Assembly: GCA_046160865.1 (NCBI GenBank)
Contig: JBJXHG010000111.1
Coordinates: 1-32,270, forward strand
Origin: JBJXHG01 sp046160865
GTDB taxonomy: Bacteria > Planctomycetota > UBA1135 > GCA-002686595
DNA length: 32,270 nt
Direction of reading: 5' to 3'
Below the pieces are notes generated by a model. It worked only from the letters and a program-made list of their open reading frames with translations. It did no database searches and had not been told where the DNA came from. Made by a program: the position numbers and the translations under genes. Within the stretch, counting starts at the first letter, position 1. Each line of letters opens with the position of its first letter. Below, one piece after another: positions 1 to 6,986 of the stretch.

Positions 1-159
1 AAGTTCGCTTTCACCAAGGTCGAGATCTTCGTCGCTGGCAAGGCGCGAGGGTGCAGGCAACCTGTCAGGTTTCCGAACCCGAGCAACGCCGCCAGCGCGG
101 AGGAGATCGAGCTTGGTGAGAGCGAACGTCTGACTCAGGACACTAGAGTCCCGGGACAT
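1..159 (-). pseudogene. Possible truncated HEPN partner of the MNT gene (runs off window edge)
   Basis: In minus-strand MNT/HEPN pairs the HEPN (DUF86) gene normally starts just inside the 3' end of the MNT gene. Here an ATG at 159 overlaps the MNT stop by 17 nt and opens with MSRDSSVL, which resembles the usual HEPN start. After about ten codons the frame enters an inverted-repeat element (3-127) and no longer looks like HEPN. The frame stays open to the window edge, so the end cannot be seen. The reading as a HEPN gene broken by an insertion is an inference from position and a very short N-terminal resemblance. Confidence 0.25.
3..127. repeat. Inverted-repeat element with 21-nt arms
   Basis: Arms at 3-23 and 107-127 are inverted copies matching at 19 of 21 positions (core GTTCGCT, then TCACCAAG, then TCGA), with an 83-nt spacer. 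The arms are too far apart for a normal terminator. The shape suits a small mobile element or its end, lying immediately downstream of the MNT gene. Only two bases lie outside the left arm, so target duplications cannot be tested. Confidence 0.5.
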
Positions 160-439
160 CTACGACCTCGGCCAAAATAGAAGCCTTCAGGCGCGGCTTG
201 ATTCGATCGAGGAGAACCAAATCCACGCGCTTGTGAAAAAGGTCCTCGAGAAAGATCTCGAGGTCCATGTAGCGATCGAAAGACTTCTCCCGGAACTCGA
301 CGACGAAGTCCAAGTCGCTATCCGACCGCGCGTCTCCGCGCGCATGGGACCCGAACAGTCCCAAACGTCGAAGCTGAAACGACCGCAGCGTCGTTCGCTG
401 TTGCTCGAGTTTCGTGAGGATTTCGGCGCGACTGAGCAT
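143..439 (-). CDS. MNT-family nucleotidyltransferase (minimal nucleotidyltransferase, probable antitoxin-type)
   Basis: A 98-residue protein that is almost entirely a minimal nucleotidyltransferase domain. The signature GSHARGD is at residues 30-36, followed by the metal-binding pair D42 and D44 (SDLDF), with a third acidic residue near D73 (RVDLVLL). Proteins of this size usually pair with a HEPN RNase toxin and either AMPylate it or bind it. The start ATG at 439 gives the normal family length, and the long upstream extension of the frame is antisense to the next gene. No Shine-Dalgarno sequence is seen. The expected HEPN partner downstream seems truncated (see 1-159), which would leave this an orphan. 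The domain assignment is firm; the toxin-antitoxin role is inferred from the family. Confidence 0.82.
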   Translation of the reverse strand: MLSRAEILTKLEQQRTTLRSFQLRRLGLFGSHARGDARSDSDLDFVVEFREKSFDRYMDLEIFLEDLFHKRVDLVLLDRIKPRLKASILAEVVDVPGL

Positions 440-516
440 CGCGTGCGAGCGTAACGCAGACTCGTCGCGTACGCCAAGCCACGGATCTCGATCACGATTC
501 TGCAGCGTCTCGGGTC

Positions 517-522
517 TACAAT
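517..522 (+). promoter_or_regulatory. Candidate -10 box, leaderless start for the octanoyltransferase gene
   Basis: TACAAT matches the -10 consensus at 5 of 6 positions and ends 10 nt before the ATG at 533. There is no Shine-Dalgarno sequence and no good -35 box. A start site about 7 nt downstream would give an mRNA with almost no leader. Confidence 0.35.
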
Positions 523-532
523 CCCGCCGCTC

Positions 533-1267
533 ATGGACACCTGGCGGCTGATCACGACGTGGGGCGCGCGGCCCGAGTTCAACATGGGGCTCGACGAAGC
601 GTTGCTCGAGAGCGCGGACAGCCCACCGACCGTGCGCTTCTACAGCTGGCGGCCGCACACGCTGTCGCTCGGGTACTTCCAGCGCTTCGCCGAGGTCCCG
701 GCGGCGGGCGCCGAACGTGCGCCGCTCGTCGTGCGCCGCATCACCGGCGGCGGCGCGATCCACCACGTGCGCGAGCTCACGTTCTCGCTCGTCGCGCCGC
801 GCGAGCATCGCTTGTACCGCGGTCCGGTCGCTGACTCGTACGTGCGCATCCACGCCGCCGTGCAGAGCGCGCTCGAGGAACTCGGCGTGCCGGCACGGCC
901 GCGCGGCGCGAGTGACCTCGTGTCGGATCGCATGGACACCGGCATGTGCTTCCACCACTCGACGGTGCTCGATCTCGCGTGGGGTTGCCGCAAGGGCGTC
1001 GGCTCCGCGCAGCGGCGCAAGAACGGCCGCGTGCTGCACCACGGCTCGATCAAGCTCGGCACGTCCGCGCTGGAGGGCGAGATCGCAACCGCCGACGCGC
1101 ACTCGGCCGGCGTCACGTGCGAGTCGTTCGCGCCCGTTCTGCGCGGCGCGTTCGAGCGCGTGCTCGACATCGAGCTCGTGGCCGACGTCCCGAGCGTGAG
1201 CGAGCGCGAGCTCGCGAAGGAGCTCGGCACCCGCTACGTCGATCCACTGTTCGTGCGCCGACGCTGA
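533..1267 (+). CDS. lipM: Octanoyltransferase, LipM type (lipoate-protein ligase A superfamily)
   Basis: A 244-residue cytoplasmic protein of the biotin/lipoate transferase fold. It would move octanoyl groups from acyl carrier protein to a lipoyl-domain protein, the first step of lipoate assembly. Visible motifs are FNMGLDEALL (17-26), the RRITGGGAIHH loop (68-78) and CRKGVGSAQRR (152-162) with the conserved Lys154, then LHHGSI. Cys139 in the GMCF motif sits where B. subtilis LipM has its catalytic Cys150, which favours LipM over an ATP-using ligase. The protein is about 30 residues shorter than LipM at the C-terminus. The sulfatase gene follows after 4 nt, so the two are probably co-transcribed; no lipA is nearby. 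Family confident, LipM subtype fairly so. Confidence 0.85.
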   Translation: MDTWRLITTWGARPEFNMGLDEALLESADSPPTVRFYSWRPHTLSLGYFQRFAEVPAAGAERAPLVVRRITGGGAIHHVRELTFSLVAPREHRLYRGPVADSYVRIHAAVQSALEELGVPARPRGASDLVSDRMDTGMCFHHSTVLDLAWGCRKGVGSAQRRKNGRVLHHGSIKLGTSALEGEIATADAHSAGVTCESFAPVLRGAFERVLDIELVADVPSVSERELAKELGTRYVDPLFVRRR

Positions 1268-1271
1268 CCTC

Positions 1272-2831
1272 ATGAAACGAACTCTCCTCGCTCTCCTCGT
1301 CGTTCTCTCGGCGGCGTGCTCGCGCGAGCCCGCGCGTCCCAACGTCCTGCTGATCACGATCGACACGCTGCGCGCGGACCGCTTGTCGGCGTTGGGCTCG
1401 GCGCGCAAGACGACGCCGCGCATCGACGAGCTCGCCGCCGAAGGCCTCGTGTTCACGCACGCGCAGACACCGCGCGCGAAGACGACGCCCGCGATCGCGT
1501 CGCTGATGACGGGCCTCTACCCGCACGATCACGGCGTGCGCGACCTCGTGATGCCGCTCGAGTCGCGCTTTCCGACCTTGCCGGAGGTCTTTCGCCGCGC
1601 GGGCTACGCGACCGGCGCGATCGTCGGCAATTTCGTGCTGAAGGACGCGTTCGCCGGACTCGCGCGCGGATTCGATCAATGGACGGAGGACCTGCCCGAT
1701 CAACTGGGCGTGCCGCCCGACGAGGTGCCGCAGCGCACGGCGCGTTCGATGACCGACGGCGCGCTCACGGCGCTCGGGCTCGCGCCGGCTCCGGCCGATG
1801 CGCGCGCCGGTCCGCGCGCCACGTTCGTGCGCGACGACGCGCCGTGGTTCTTGTGGCTGCACTACATGGATCCGCACGGCAGCTACGATCCGCCGACCGA
1901 GCACCGCGTGTTCCAGCGCGAGCATCCGGACCCGATCCCGCCACCACGCGCGGATCCCGATGCACGCCGTCAGCACGTGGCCGAATACAACGTGCCCGCC
2001 TCCGCGCGCATGGACGACGGCCGCATCGACGCGGCGCTCGTGCGCGATCTCTACGACGGCGAGGTGCGCTACGTCGACGCCGAGATCGGTCGCCTGATCG
2101 ACGCGCTGCGCGCGCGCGGACTGCTCGAGAACACGCTGGTCGTGATCACGTCCGATCACGGCGAGAGCCTCGGCGAGCACGACTATTGGTTCGAGCACGG
2201 CCGCGACGTGTACGAAGCGAGCACGCGCGTGCCGCTCGTCGTGCGCTTTCCCGACCGCTGGGAATCGTTGGCGCGCGAGGAACCGCGTCCGGCGCCCGGC
2301 ACGCGACGTGGCGACGTCTCGCTCGCCGACCTCGGTCCGACGATCCTCGATCTGCTGAAGCTGCCGCCGCTCCAGCCCGGCATCGTCATGCCCGCGACGT
2401 CGGTCCCGGTGCGCGGCGAGTCACGCGCTGCGCTGTGCGCGAACGACGAGCGCACGCCGCGCGCAGTGTTCTGCGAAAAGATCGATCGCCGTGACGTCGA
2501 ACGCACCGTCCAAGCGAAGTCCGTGCGTGCGGGCGATTGGAAGCTCATCCGCCACTTCACCGTGATCTCGGACGCGAGCTCGCCCCACGCGCGGATGATC
2601 CAGCTCGGCGAGGAGCTCTACGACCTCGCGCGCGATCCGCACGAGACCGACGAGCTGATGACGAAGATCCAGGACACGAGCATCGTGTGGCGGCTGCAGA
2701 AGGAGCTCGGCGCATTCACGCTCGCCGACCGCAACTTCGCCGAGCTCGCCGCGGATCTCGAGCGCCAGCGCGAGCGACTCCGGCAGCTCGATCCGCAGAC
2801 ACTGCGCACGATCGAAGCGCTGGGATACTAG
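1272..2831 (+). CDS. Sulfatase-family (alkaline phosphatase superfamily) lipoprotein with Thr in place of the Cys/Ser nucleophile
   Basis: 519 residues. A lipoprotein signal with lipobox LSAAC puts Cys16 as the lipidated residue, so the protein sits at an envelope membrane. The sulfatase fold is shown by NVLLITIDTLRADR (metal Asp31), by TTPAIASLMTGLYPHDHG (71-88) and by VVITSDHGESLGEH further on. The canonical signature C/S-x-P-x-R is T71-T-P-A-I75 here: neither the formylglycine precursor nor the Arg is present. Thr nucleophiles occur in related phosphotransferases and phosphodiesterases, so a phosphoester or transfer reaction is as likely as sulfate ester hydrolysis. It directly follows lipM in a tight pair. 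The substrate is unknown. Confidence 0.85.
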   Translation: MKRTLLALLVVLSAACSREPARPNVLLITIDTLRADRLSALGSARKTTPRIDELAAEGLVFTHAQTPRAKTTPAIASLMTGLYPHDHGVRDLVMPLESRFPTLPEVFRRAGYATGAIVGNFVLKDAFAGLARGFDQWTEDLPDQLGVPPDEVPQRTARSMTDGALTALGLAPAPADARAGPRATFVRDDAPWFLWLHYMDPHGSYDPPTEHRVFQREHPDPIPPPRADPDARRQHVAEYNVPASARMDDGRIDAALVRDLYDGEVRYVDAEIGRLIDALRARGLLENTLVVITSDHGESLGEHDYWFEHGRDVYEASTRVPLVVRFPDRWESLAREEPRPAPGTRRGDVSLADLGPTILDLLKLPPLQPGIVMPATSVPVRGESRAALCANDERTPRAVFCEKIDRRDVERTVQAKSVRAGDWKLIRHFTVISDASSPHARMIQLGEELYDLARDPHETDELMTKIQDTSIVWRLQKELGAFTLADRNFAELAADLERQRERLRQLDPQTLRTIEALGY

Positions 2832-2850
2832 CCCGCTCCGGCGCGCGAGT

Positions 2851-2925
2851 TGGTTACCCCACCAGGACTCGAACCTGGAATAACAGGACCAAAACCTGTT
2901 GTGTTACCGATTACACCATGGGGTA
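2851..2925 (-). tRNA. tRNA-Gln (anticodon UUG), CCA encoded
   Basis: The complement folds as a complete cloverleaf: acceptor UACCCCA/UGGGGUA, D arm GUGU/ACAC, anticodon stem ACAGG/CCUGU with loop UUUUGGU, and T arm CCAGG-UUCGAGU-CCUGG. Anticodon positions 34-36 read UUG, decoding CAA and, by wobble, CAG. The 3' CCA is encoded (2851-2853). It lies downstream of cinA on the same strand but has its own promoter. Confidence 0.97.
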
Positions 2926-2941
2926 GACGAGGAGGCGGAGG

Positions 2942-2970
2942 AGGATATCCACGCCCCGTTTCACGGTCAA
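2942..2970 (-). promoter_or_regulatory. Sigma70-type promoter of the tRNA-Gln gene
   Basis: On the minus strand a -35 box TTGACC (2970-2965), a 17-nt spacer and a -10 box TATCCT (2947-2942) lie 16 nt before the mature tRNA 5' end. This is the best promoter match in the window and fits a strongly expressed stable RNA. Confidence 0.6.
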
Positions 2971-2993
2971 TCGGCCGCGACCGATCGGGCGCT

Positions 2994-4271
2994 TCAAACG
3001 GGGCCGAGTGCCAGCACGACGCGGCGCGCGAGATCGAGCGCGGCGTTGCACGCAAACTCGCGGACGAGGTCGCGTCCGAGCGGCGCGAACCGCCGCTCCT
3101 CGGTCTGCGCGCGTCCGTCCAACGCGACCGCGCACCACACGAGTCCGACCGGCTTCTCCGCGGTTCCCCCGCTCGGCCCGGCGATGCCGGTCACGGCGAT
3201 CGCGAGTCGCGCGCGCGCGCGTGACGCGGCGCCGAGCGCCATGGCACCCGCGACCTGTGGCGAGACCGCTCCGTGGCGCTCGAGCAATGCGGGCTCGACG
3301 CCGACGAGCTCGGTCTTCGCGCGATTCGCGTACGTCACGAACGCAGCGTCGAGCACGGCACTGATCCCCGGCACGCGCGTCAGACGCTCGGCCACGAGCC
3401 CCCCCGTGCACGACTCGGCGATCGTCACGGTGAGGCCGCGTTCCACCAACAGGCGGCCGAGCACGAGCTCGAGCGCGGGCTCGTCCTCGCTGAAGATCCA
3501 GCGTGAAAAGCGCGCGCGGAACTCGGCCGCGCGCACGTCCGCGCTCCGCTCCGCTTCCGCGTCGGACGCCGCGCGCGCGACGAGCGTCGCCGACAAGATC
3601 CCGCGTCCCGACGTCACGCCGAGCAGCGGCTCCGCGCCGCGCTCCATCCAGGCACCCGAGAGCTCGGCGAAGCGGCTCTCCGTCAGGCCGTGGAGATAGA
3701 AACGGCGGCGCGCGAAGCTGCCGGCCGGCGCTGCGTGCGCGTGCAAGCGTGGCAGGACTTCGCTCGCGAGCATCGGCTGCATCTCGCGCGGTGGACCGGG
3801 CAACGCGAACACGAGCGCCGTGCCGAGGCGCGCGACGAAACCGGGCGCGGTGCCGAACGCATTGGGCAGCACGTCCGCACCGGCGGGAAACAGCGCTTGC
3901 CGCTCGTTCGTCACGGGCAGAGACATCCCGCGCTGCGCGAACATCTGCCGCAGTCCCGCGACGACTTCCTCGCTGCGCACGAGCGACACGTTCGCCGCGC
4001 GCGCGCACGCGTGGCGCGTGACGTCGTCGAGCGTCGGCCCGAGCCCCCCCGTGATCACGATCCCGACGTGATCGTCCGCGAGCGCCGCGAGCGTGCCCAC
4101 GAGTCCGCCCTCGTCGTCGCCGAGCACGCACAAGCGGGACACGACGTAGCCCCGCTCGAACAGCGCGCGCGCGATGTGCGCCGAGTTCGTGTCGACGAAC
4201 GAGCCCGTGACGAGCTCGTCGCCGGTCGCGATCACGGCGACGCGCCGTGCAGACTTCGCAGGCGTGCTCAC
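2994..4271 (-). CDS. cinA: CinA-like protein: MoCF domain plus nicotinamide-nucleotide amidase (PncC) domain
   Basis: 425 residues with both halves of full-length CinA. The N-terminal MoaB/MogA-like domain shows GDELVTGSFVDTNS, TGGLGPTLDDVTR and LPGPPREMQP. The C-terminal amidase domain shows TIAESCTGGLVAERLT and VTGIAGPSGGT. Family members hydrolyse NMN to nicotinate mononucleotide in pyridine nucleotide salvage, and the N-terminal domain can act as an ADP-ribose pyrophosphatase. The GTG start at 4271 overlaps the tatC stop in a GTGA tetranucleotide, which fixes the start and suggests translational coupling. The C-terminal end leaves a 68-nt gap that holds the tRNA-Gln promoter. Confidence 0.94.
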   Translation of the reverse strand: MSTPAKSARRVAVIATGDELVTGSFVDTNSAHIARALFERGYVVSRLCVLGDDEGGLVGTLAALADDHVGIVITGGLGPTLDDVTRHACARAANVSLVRSEEVVAGLRQMFAQRGMSLPVTNERQALFPAGADVLPNAFGTAPGFVARLGTALVFALPGPPREMQPMLASEVLPRLHAHAAPAGSFARRRFYLHGLTESRFAELSGAWMERGAEPLLGVTSGRGILSATLVARAASDAEAERSADVRAAEFRARFSRWIFSEDEPALELVLGRLLVERGLTVTIAESCTGGLVAERLTRVPGISAVLDAAFVTYANRAKTELVGVEPALLERHGAVSPQVAGAMALGAASRARARLAIAVTGIAGPSGGTAEKPVGLVWCAVALDGRAQTEERRFAPLGRDLVREFACNAALDLARRVVLALGPV

Positions 4272-5164
4272 GACGAACGCCTCGCGGCGCGCGGCGGGTG
4301 CCGGCGGCTGCGCGCGCTGCGCTTCGCGATGAAGATCCCGATCTCGTACAGCACGACCATGGGGACCGTCATCAGGATCTGCGAGTAGTAGTCGGGTCCG
4401 GGTGTCACGATCGCCGCGAGCAAGAGCGCGCCGACCAAGAAGTGACCGCGCATGCGCGCGTACGTCGCGGGCTCGACCAGCCCGAAGCGCGCGAGGAAGA
4501 CCATCACGATCGGGATCTGGAACACGAGCCCCATCGCCAGGCACATCGTCGAGAGGAAGCTGAAGTACTGATCGATGCCGATCATCGGCTTCACGAGCTC
4601 GATCGAGAGCGAAGTGCCGAGCGCGTACATCCCGATCGGCACGACGAGGAAGTAGCAGAACAGCACGCCGACGAGGAACAAGAGCGCGCTGAACGGGAAG
4701 TAGAGGCTCACCGCGCGCTTTTCGTGGCGATAGAGCCCGGCGGCGACGAACTGCCACATCTGCCAGAGCACGTACGGCGAGCCGAAGAACAGCGCGAAGT
4801 AGATGGCGTTGTTCAACTGGAAGAAGAACGCGTCGCCGATGCCGAACATATTCGGCCGCGGATCGATCGCGTTGCGCAACTGCTGGTTGGCCGGATCGTC
4901 GCTCATGAAGAGCTCGGAACGCGGTCTCTCCGGGTGCGCGAGCAAGTGCGCCTCGGCCTCGGCGACGAGGTCCGCGTTGATCAGCGTCACAGCCCTCGTC
5001 CACGGCCACAGAACTTGCGCCGCGATCGGCTCGCTCTGCCACCAAGCGATCCCGAACGCGACCGCGAGCACGACGGCGCTCTTCACGAGGCGCTTGCGCA
5101 GCTCCTCGAGGTGATCCCCCAGGCTCATGCGCGTCGACTCGAGGCTGTCGTCGTCGTCGGCCAT
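4268..5164 (-). CDS. tatC: Sec-independent protein translocase subunit TatC
   Basis: 298 residues from the ATG at 5164. Alternative starts are a GTG at 5203 and an internal ATG 12 codons further in; none has a clear Shine-Dalgarno sequence. TatC binds twin-arginine signal peptides in the inner membrane. The N-terminal hallmark HLEELRKRL and six hydrophobic segments are visible. The first periplasmic loop carries an insertion of about 60 residues (roughly 50-110) compared with E. coli TatC. The usual F-x-x-PGL-x-x-x-E motif reads FVAAGLYRHEKR, with Ala for Pro. No tatA or tatB gene is in the window. A probable Tat substrate, superoxide dismutase, is at 31515. The stop overlaps the cinA start. 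Confidence 0.95.
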   Translation of the reverse strand: MADDDDSLESTRMSLGDHLEELRKRLVKSAVVLAVAFGIAWWQSEPIAAQVLWPWTRAVTLINADLVAEAEAHLLAHPERPRSELFMSDDPANQQLRNAIDPRPNMFGIGDAFFFQLNNAIYFALFFGSPYVLWQMWQFVAAGLYRHEKRAVSLYFPFSALLFLVGVLFCYFLVVPIGMYALGTSLSIELVKPMIGIDQYFSFLSTMCLAMGLVFQIPIVMVFLARFGLVEPATYARMRGHFLVGALLLAAIVTPGPDYYSQILMTVPMVVLYEIGIFIAKRSARSRRHPPRAARRSS

Positions 5165-5289
5165 GGCAGTCGCGGAAGCGCCGCCCGTCGGGCGGCCGGA
5201 CACTTTGGAATCCGTGCGGCGTTCGTGCCAGGAGCCTGTCCGAGGAATCGCTCCGACGCGCTCGAATCGCCCGAGTGCTCACCGTGCGT

Positions 5290-5350
5290 GGTGAGTGTCC
5301 TGCGGCCGCGCGCTCGCGCGCCGCGCAGCGTCACACGACACGCGCTCACC
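5290..5350. promoter_or_regulatory. Structured region between tatC and the coiled-coil gene
   Basis: GGTGAGTGTC (5290-5299) can pair with GACA (5337-5340) and CTCACC (5345-5350), leaving a 4-nt bulge. The interior CTGCG/CGCAG arms and alternating GC form a second stem. It could be part of the tatC-side spacer fold or a second terminator stem behind the coiled-coil gene. Nothing else is seen in the rest of 5165-5289. Confidence 0.3.
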
Positions 5351-5352
5351 CG

Positions 5353-5398
5353 CAAACGCACGCGGGCGGCCACCCATGTGACCGCCCGCGCTTGCGTT
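5353..5398 (-). terminator. Long hairpin downstream of the coiled-coil gene
   Basis: A 13-bp stem at 5361-5373 / 5378-5390 with loop CCAT extends outward through AACGCA/TGCGTT after a 2-nt bulge. The only mispair in the core (C5370 with A5381 on the plus strand) is a U-G wobble in minus-strand RNA, the strand of the gene ending 33 nt before it. A short TTT follows on that strand; there is no long U-tract. Confidence 0.6.
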
Positions 5399-5430
5399 CC
5401 CGCTGTTTGCGCTCTGGGGGGCGCCCGAGC

Positions 5431-6678
5431 TCAGAAGCGGAAGTACTGGCGCAGGTCCTTGAGCTGGACGACCTGCACGCCGTCGGCGACCGCATCCTTG
5501 TACACGGGCAAGTCGGACGGCGAGACCGGGCCGTTGTCGATCGGCTGGCCGTTCTCGTCGACGAAGAGCTCGGCGCCGACGATCAGGAAGTCCGTCGACT
5601 TGTCGACCGCCTTCTGCACGATGACGCCCATGTTGGCGAGCAGCGCCTGGAGCTCGGTTTCGTTCACGCCGCCCGAGAAGCGCCCGACCAGGACCGCGTG
5701 GCGCTCACCGGTCGGGTCGAACACCGGGTTGAACACGACGTCGCCGGCGACCGGCGGATCGAGCGGATCCTTCTGATCGAGGAACGCGACCTCGGCGATG
5801 TCGCGCTCGACGCGCGTGACCTCGGCCCAGGACTTCACGTGGCTCTGGCCATGCGCACCGGACACGACGCGGAAGCGCGTGCCGACCGCGAGGCGGTTGT
5901 TCGTGCCGAGGTCGATCCAACCGAGACCGAGGTCCGACGAGACCAACAGGACGCTGCCGTCCGCGGCTTCGGGCTCCTTCACGAACGGATTGAGCTTGCG
6001 ACCCTGCTCGTTGATGCGCGTGCGCAGCGCTTCCTTCTCGCGCTCGTACGTGCGCTTGCTGTCCTCGAGCGAAGCCTGCGATTGACGCCACTTCGCGTCG
6101 CGGTCCTTCAAGCTGTCGCGCGCTTCGGCGAGCTGGCGCTCGAGATCGGCCTGTTGATCGTTCTTCGCTTGCTCGGTGTCGGCGAGCTGGCTGCGCAGCG
6201 CGGCGAGAGCTTGCTCGTGCTGCGTCGAAAGTTCGCGCAGGTTGTCGCTCTTCGTCGAGTTCTCGGTCTTCAGGTCGTTGTTCTGCGTCTCGAGATCCTG
6301 GATCCGGCTCTTCATGCCGGTCGACGAGGTGATCGCGAGCTTGACGGCTTGCTCGAGCGTCTTCGCGTCGGCCGCGTCGGGGAAGCTCTCCTGGAGCATC
6401 TTCAAGCCCGCTTCGACGGCGGCGGACTCGGTGCGGCTCGCGATCTGCGCGTCGTAGAAGCCGATCTTCTCCGAGAGCGCGTTGAAGCCCTGGACCTCGG
6501 TCGTGAGCTTCTTCTCGAGATCGGCGACCTTGGCCTCGGCCTGATCCGCGCGCGTCTTCTCCGTCTCGGCCGCTTGGCTGACGAGGAAGAACATCACGAT
6601 CGCCACGAAGAAGGCGAACAGCGCGCCAACCATCCAGACGACACCGACCTTCGCGGCGCCACGTTCCGACTGCTTCAT
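5431..6678 (-). CDS. Membrane-anchored coiled-coil protein with C-terminal BRCT-like domain
   Basis: 415 residues; I do not recognise a named family. Residues 11-34 form one transmembrane segment after a basic N-terminus. Residues about 36-225 are highly charged heptad-rich coiled coil (Glu, Lys, Gln, Ala). About 235-325 form a beta-rich domain (GLGWIDLG, VGTRFRVVSG). Residues about 326-415 look like a BRCT domain: RHAVLVGRFSGG, then LLANMG, then STDFLIVGAELF, then a final helix QLKDLRQYF. BRCT domains normally bind phosphopeptides or DNA ends in the cytoplasm, yet the positive-inside rule would place this one outside the inner membrane. The start at 6678 is chosen because AGAGG lies 7 nt upstream; an ATG one codon earlier is also possible. 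Confidence 0.8.
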   Translation of the reverse strand: MKQSERGAAKVGVVWMVGALFAFFVAIVMFFLVSQAAETEKTRADQAEAKVADLEKKLTTEVQGFNALSEKIGFYDAQIASRTESAAVEAGLKMLQESFPDAADAKTLEQAVKLAITSSTGMKSRIQDLETQNNDLKTENSTKSDNLRELSTQHEQALAALRSQLADTEQAKNDQQADLERQLAEARDSLKDRDAKWRQSQASLEDSKRTYEREKEALRTRINEQGRKLNPFVKEPEAADGSVLLVSSDLGLGWIDLGTNNRLAVGTRFRVVSGAHGQSHVKSWAEVTRVERDIAEVAFLDQKDPLDPPVAGDVVFNPVFDPTGERHAVLVGRFSGGVNETELQALLANMGVIVQKAVDKSTDFLIVGAELFVDENGQPIDNGPVSPSDLPVYKDAVADGVQVVQLKDLRQYFRF

Positions 6679-6834
6679 CATCGAACCTCTCGTCGTCCTG
6701 CTCGTCATCGTCACTCTCGATGAGGCCAGGGGGGGGACCGCTACGGGTGAAGGACAGCACATCCGGCGGCGATCTTCGGTCGGTCGAAGGCTCGATCGAT
6801 CGAAGACGGCGTCGGCTGTCTTGGAGGGGGCATG

Positions 6835-6864
6835 TTGATACCCGAGAGCGCTGTGCAGCGGCAA
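6835..6864 (-). promoter_or_regulatory. Weak candidate promoter for the coiled-coil gene
   Basis: Minus-strand TTGCCG (6864-6859) and TATCAA (6840-6835) are 18 nt apart, about 155 nt before the start codon. The 308-nt spacer 6679-6986 between divergent genes must contain promoters for both directions. No other gene or repeat is seen in it apart from a short GATC-rich stretch near 6793-6801. Confidence 0.25.
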
Positions 6865-6880
6865 GCGAATTCAGCGCACC

Positions 6881-6908
6881 TTGCGGCTCGCGCGGCCCGT
6901 CCTAACCT
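6881..6908 (+). promoter_or_regulatory. Weak candidate promoter for coaE
   Basis: TTGCGG (6881-6886) and TAACCT (6903-6908) are 16 nt apart, giving a leader of about 70 nt before the coaE ATG. Both hexamers are imperfect. Confidence 0.25.
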
Positions 6909-6986
6909 GAGCCGGCGCTCACGACATCCCTGCCCCATTCGGCCCCCTCTATCCCGCGCTCAGGCCCCGGTTTCCAACCTCCAGCG

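Noticed and set aside
3..127. Integron attC site beside the MNT gene
   Set aside because: The arms lack the RYYYAAC/GTTRRRY core sites in the right orientation, and no integrase gene is in view.
440..1456. Upstream extension of the MNT gene
   Set aside because: The extended frame runs antisense through the octanoyltransferase gene and has no domain; the ATG at 439 gives the normal family size.
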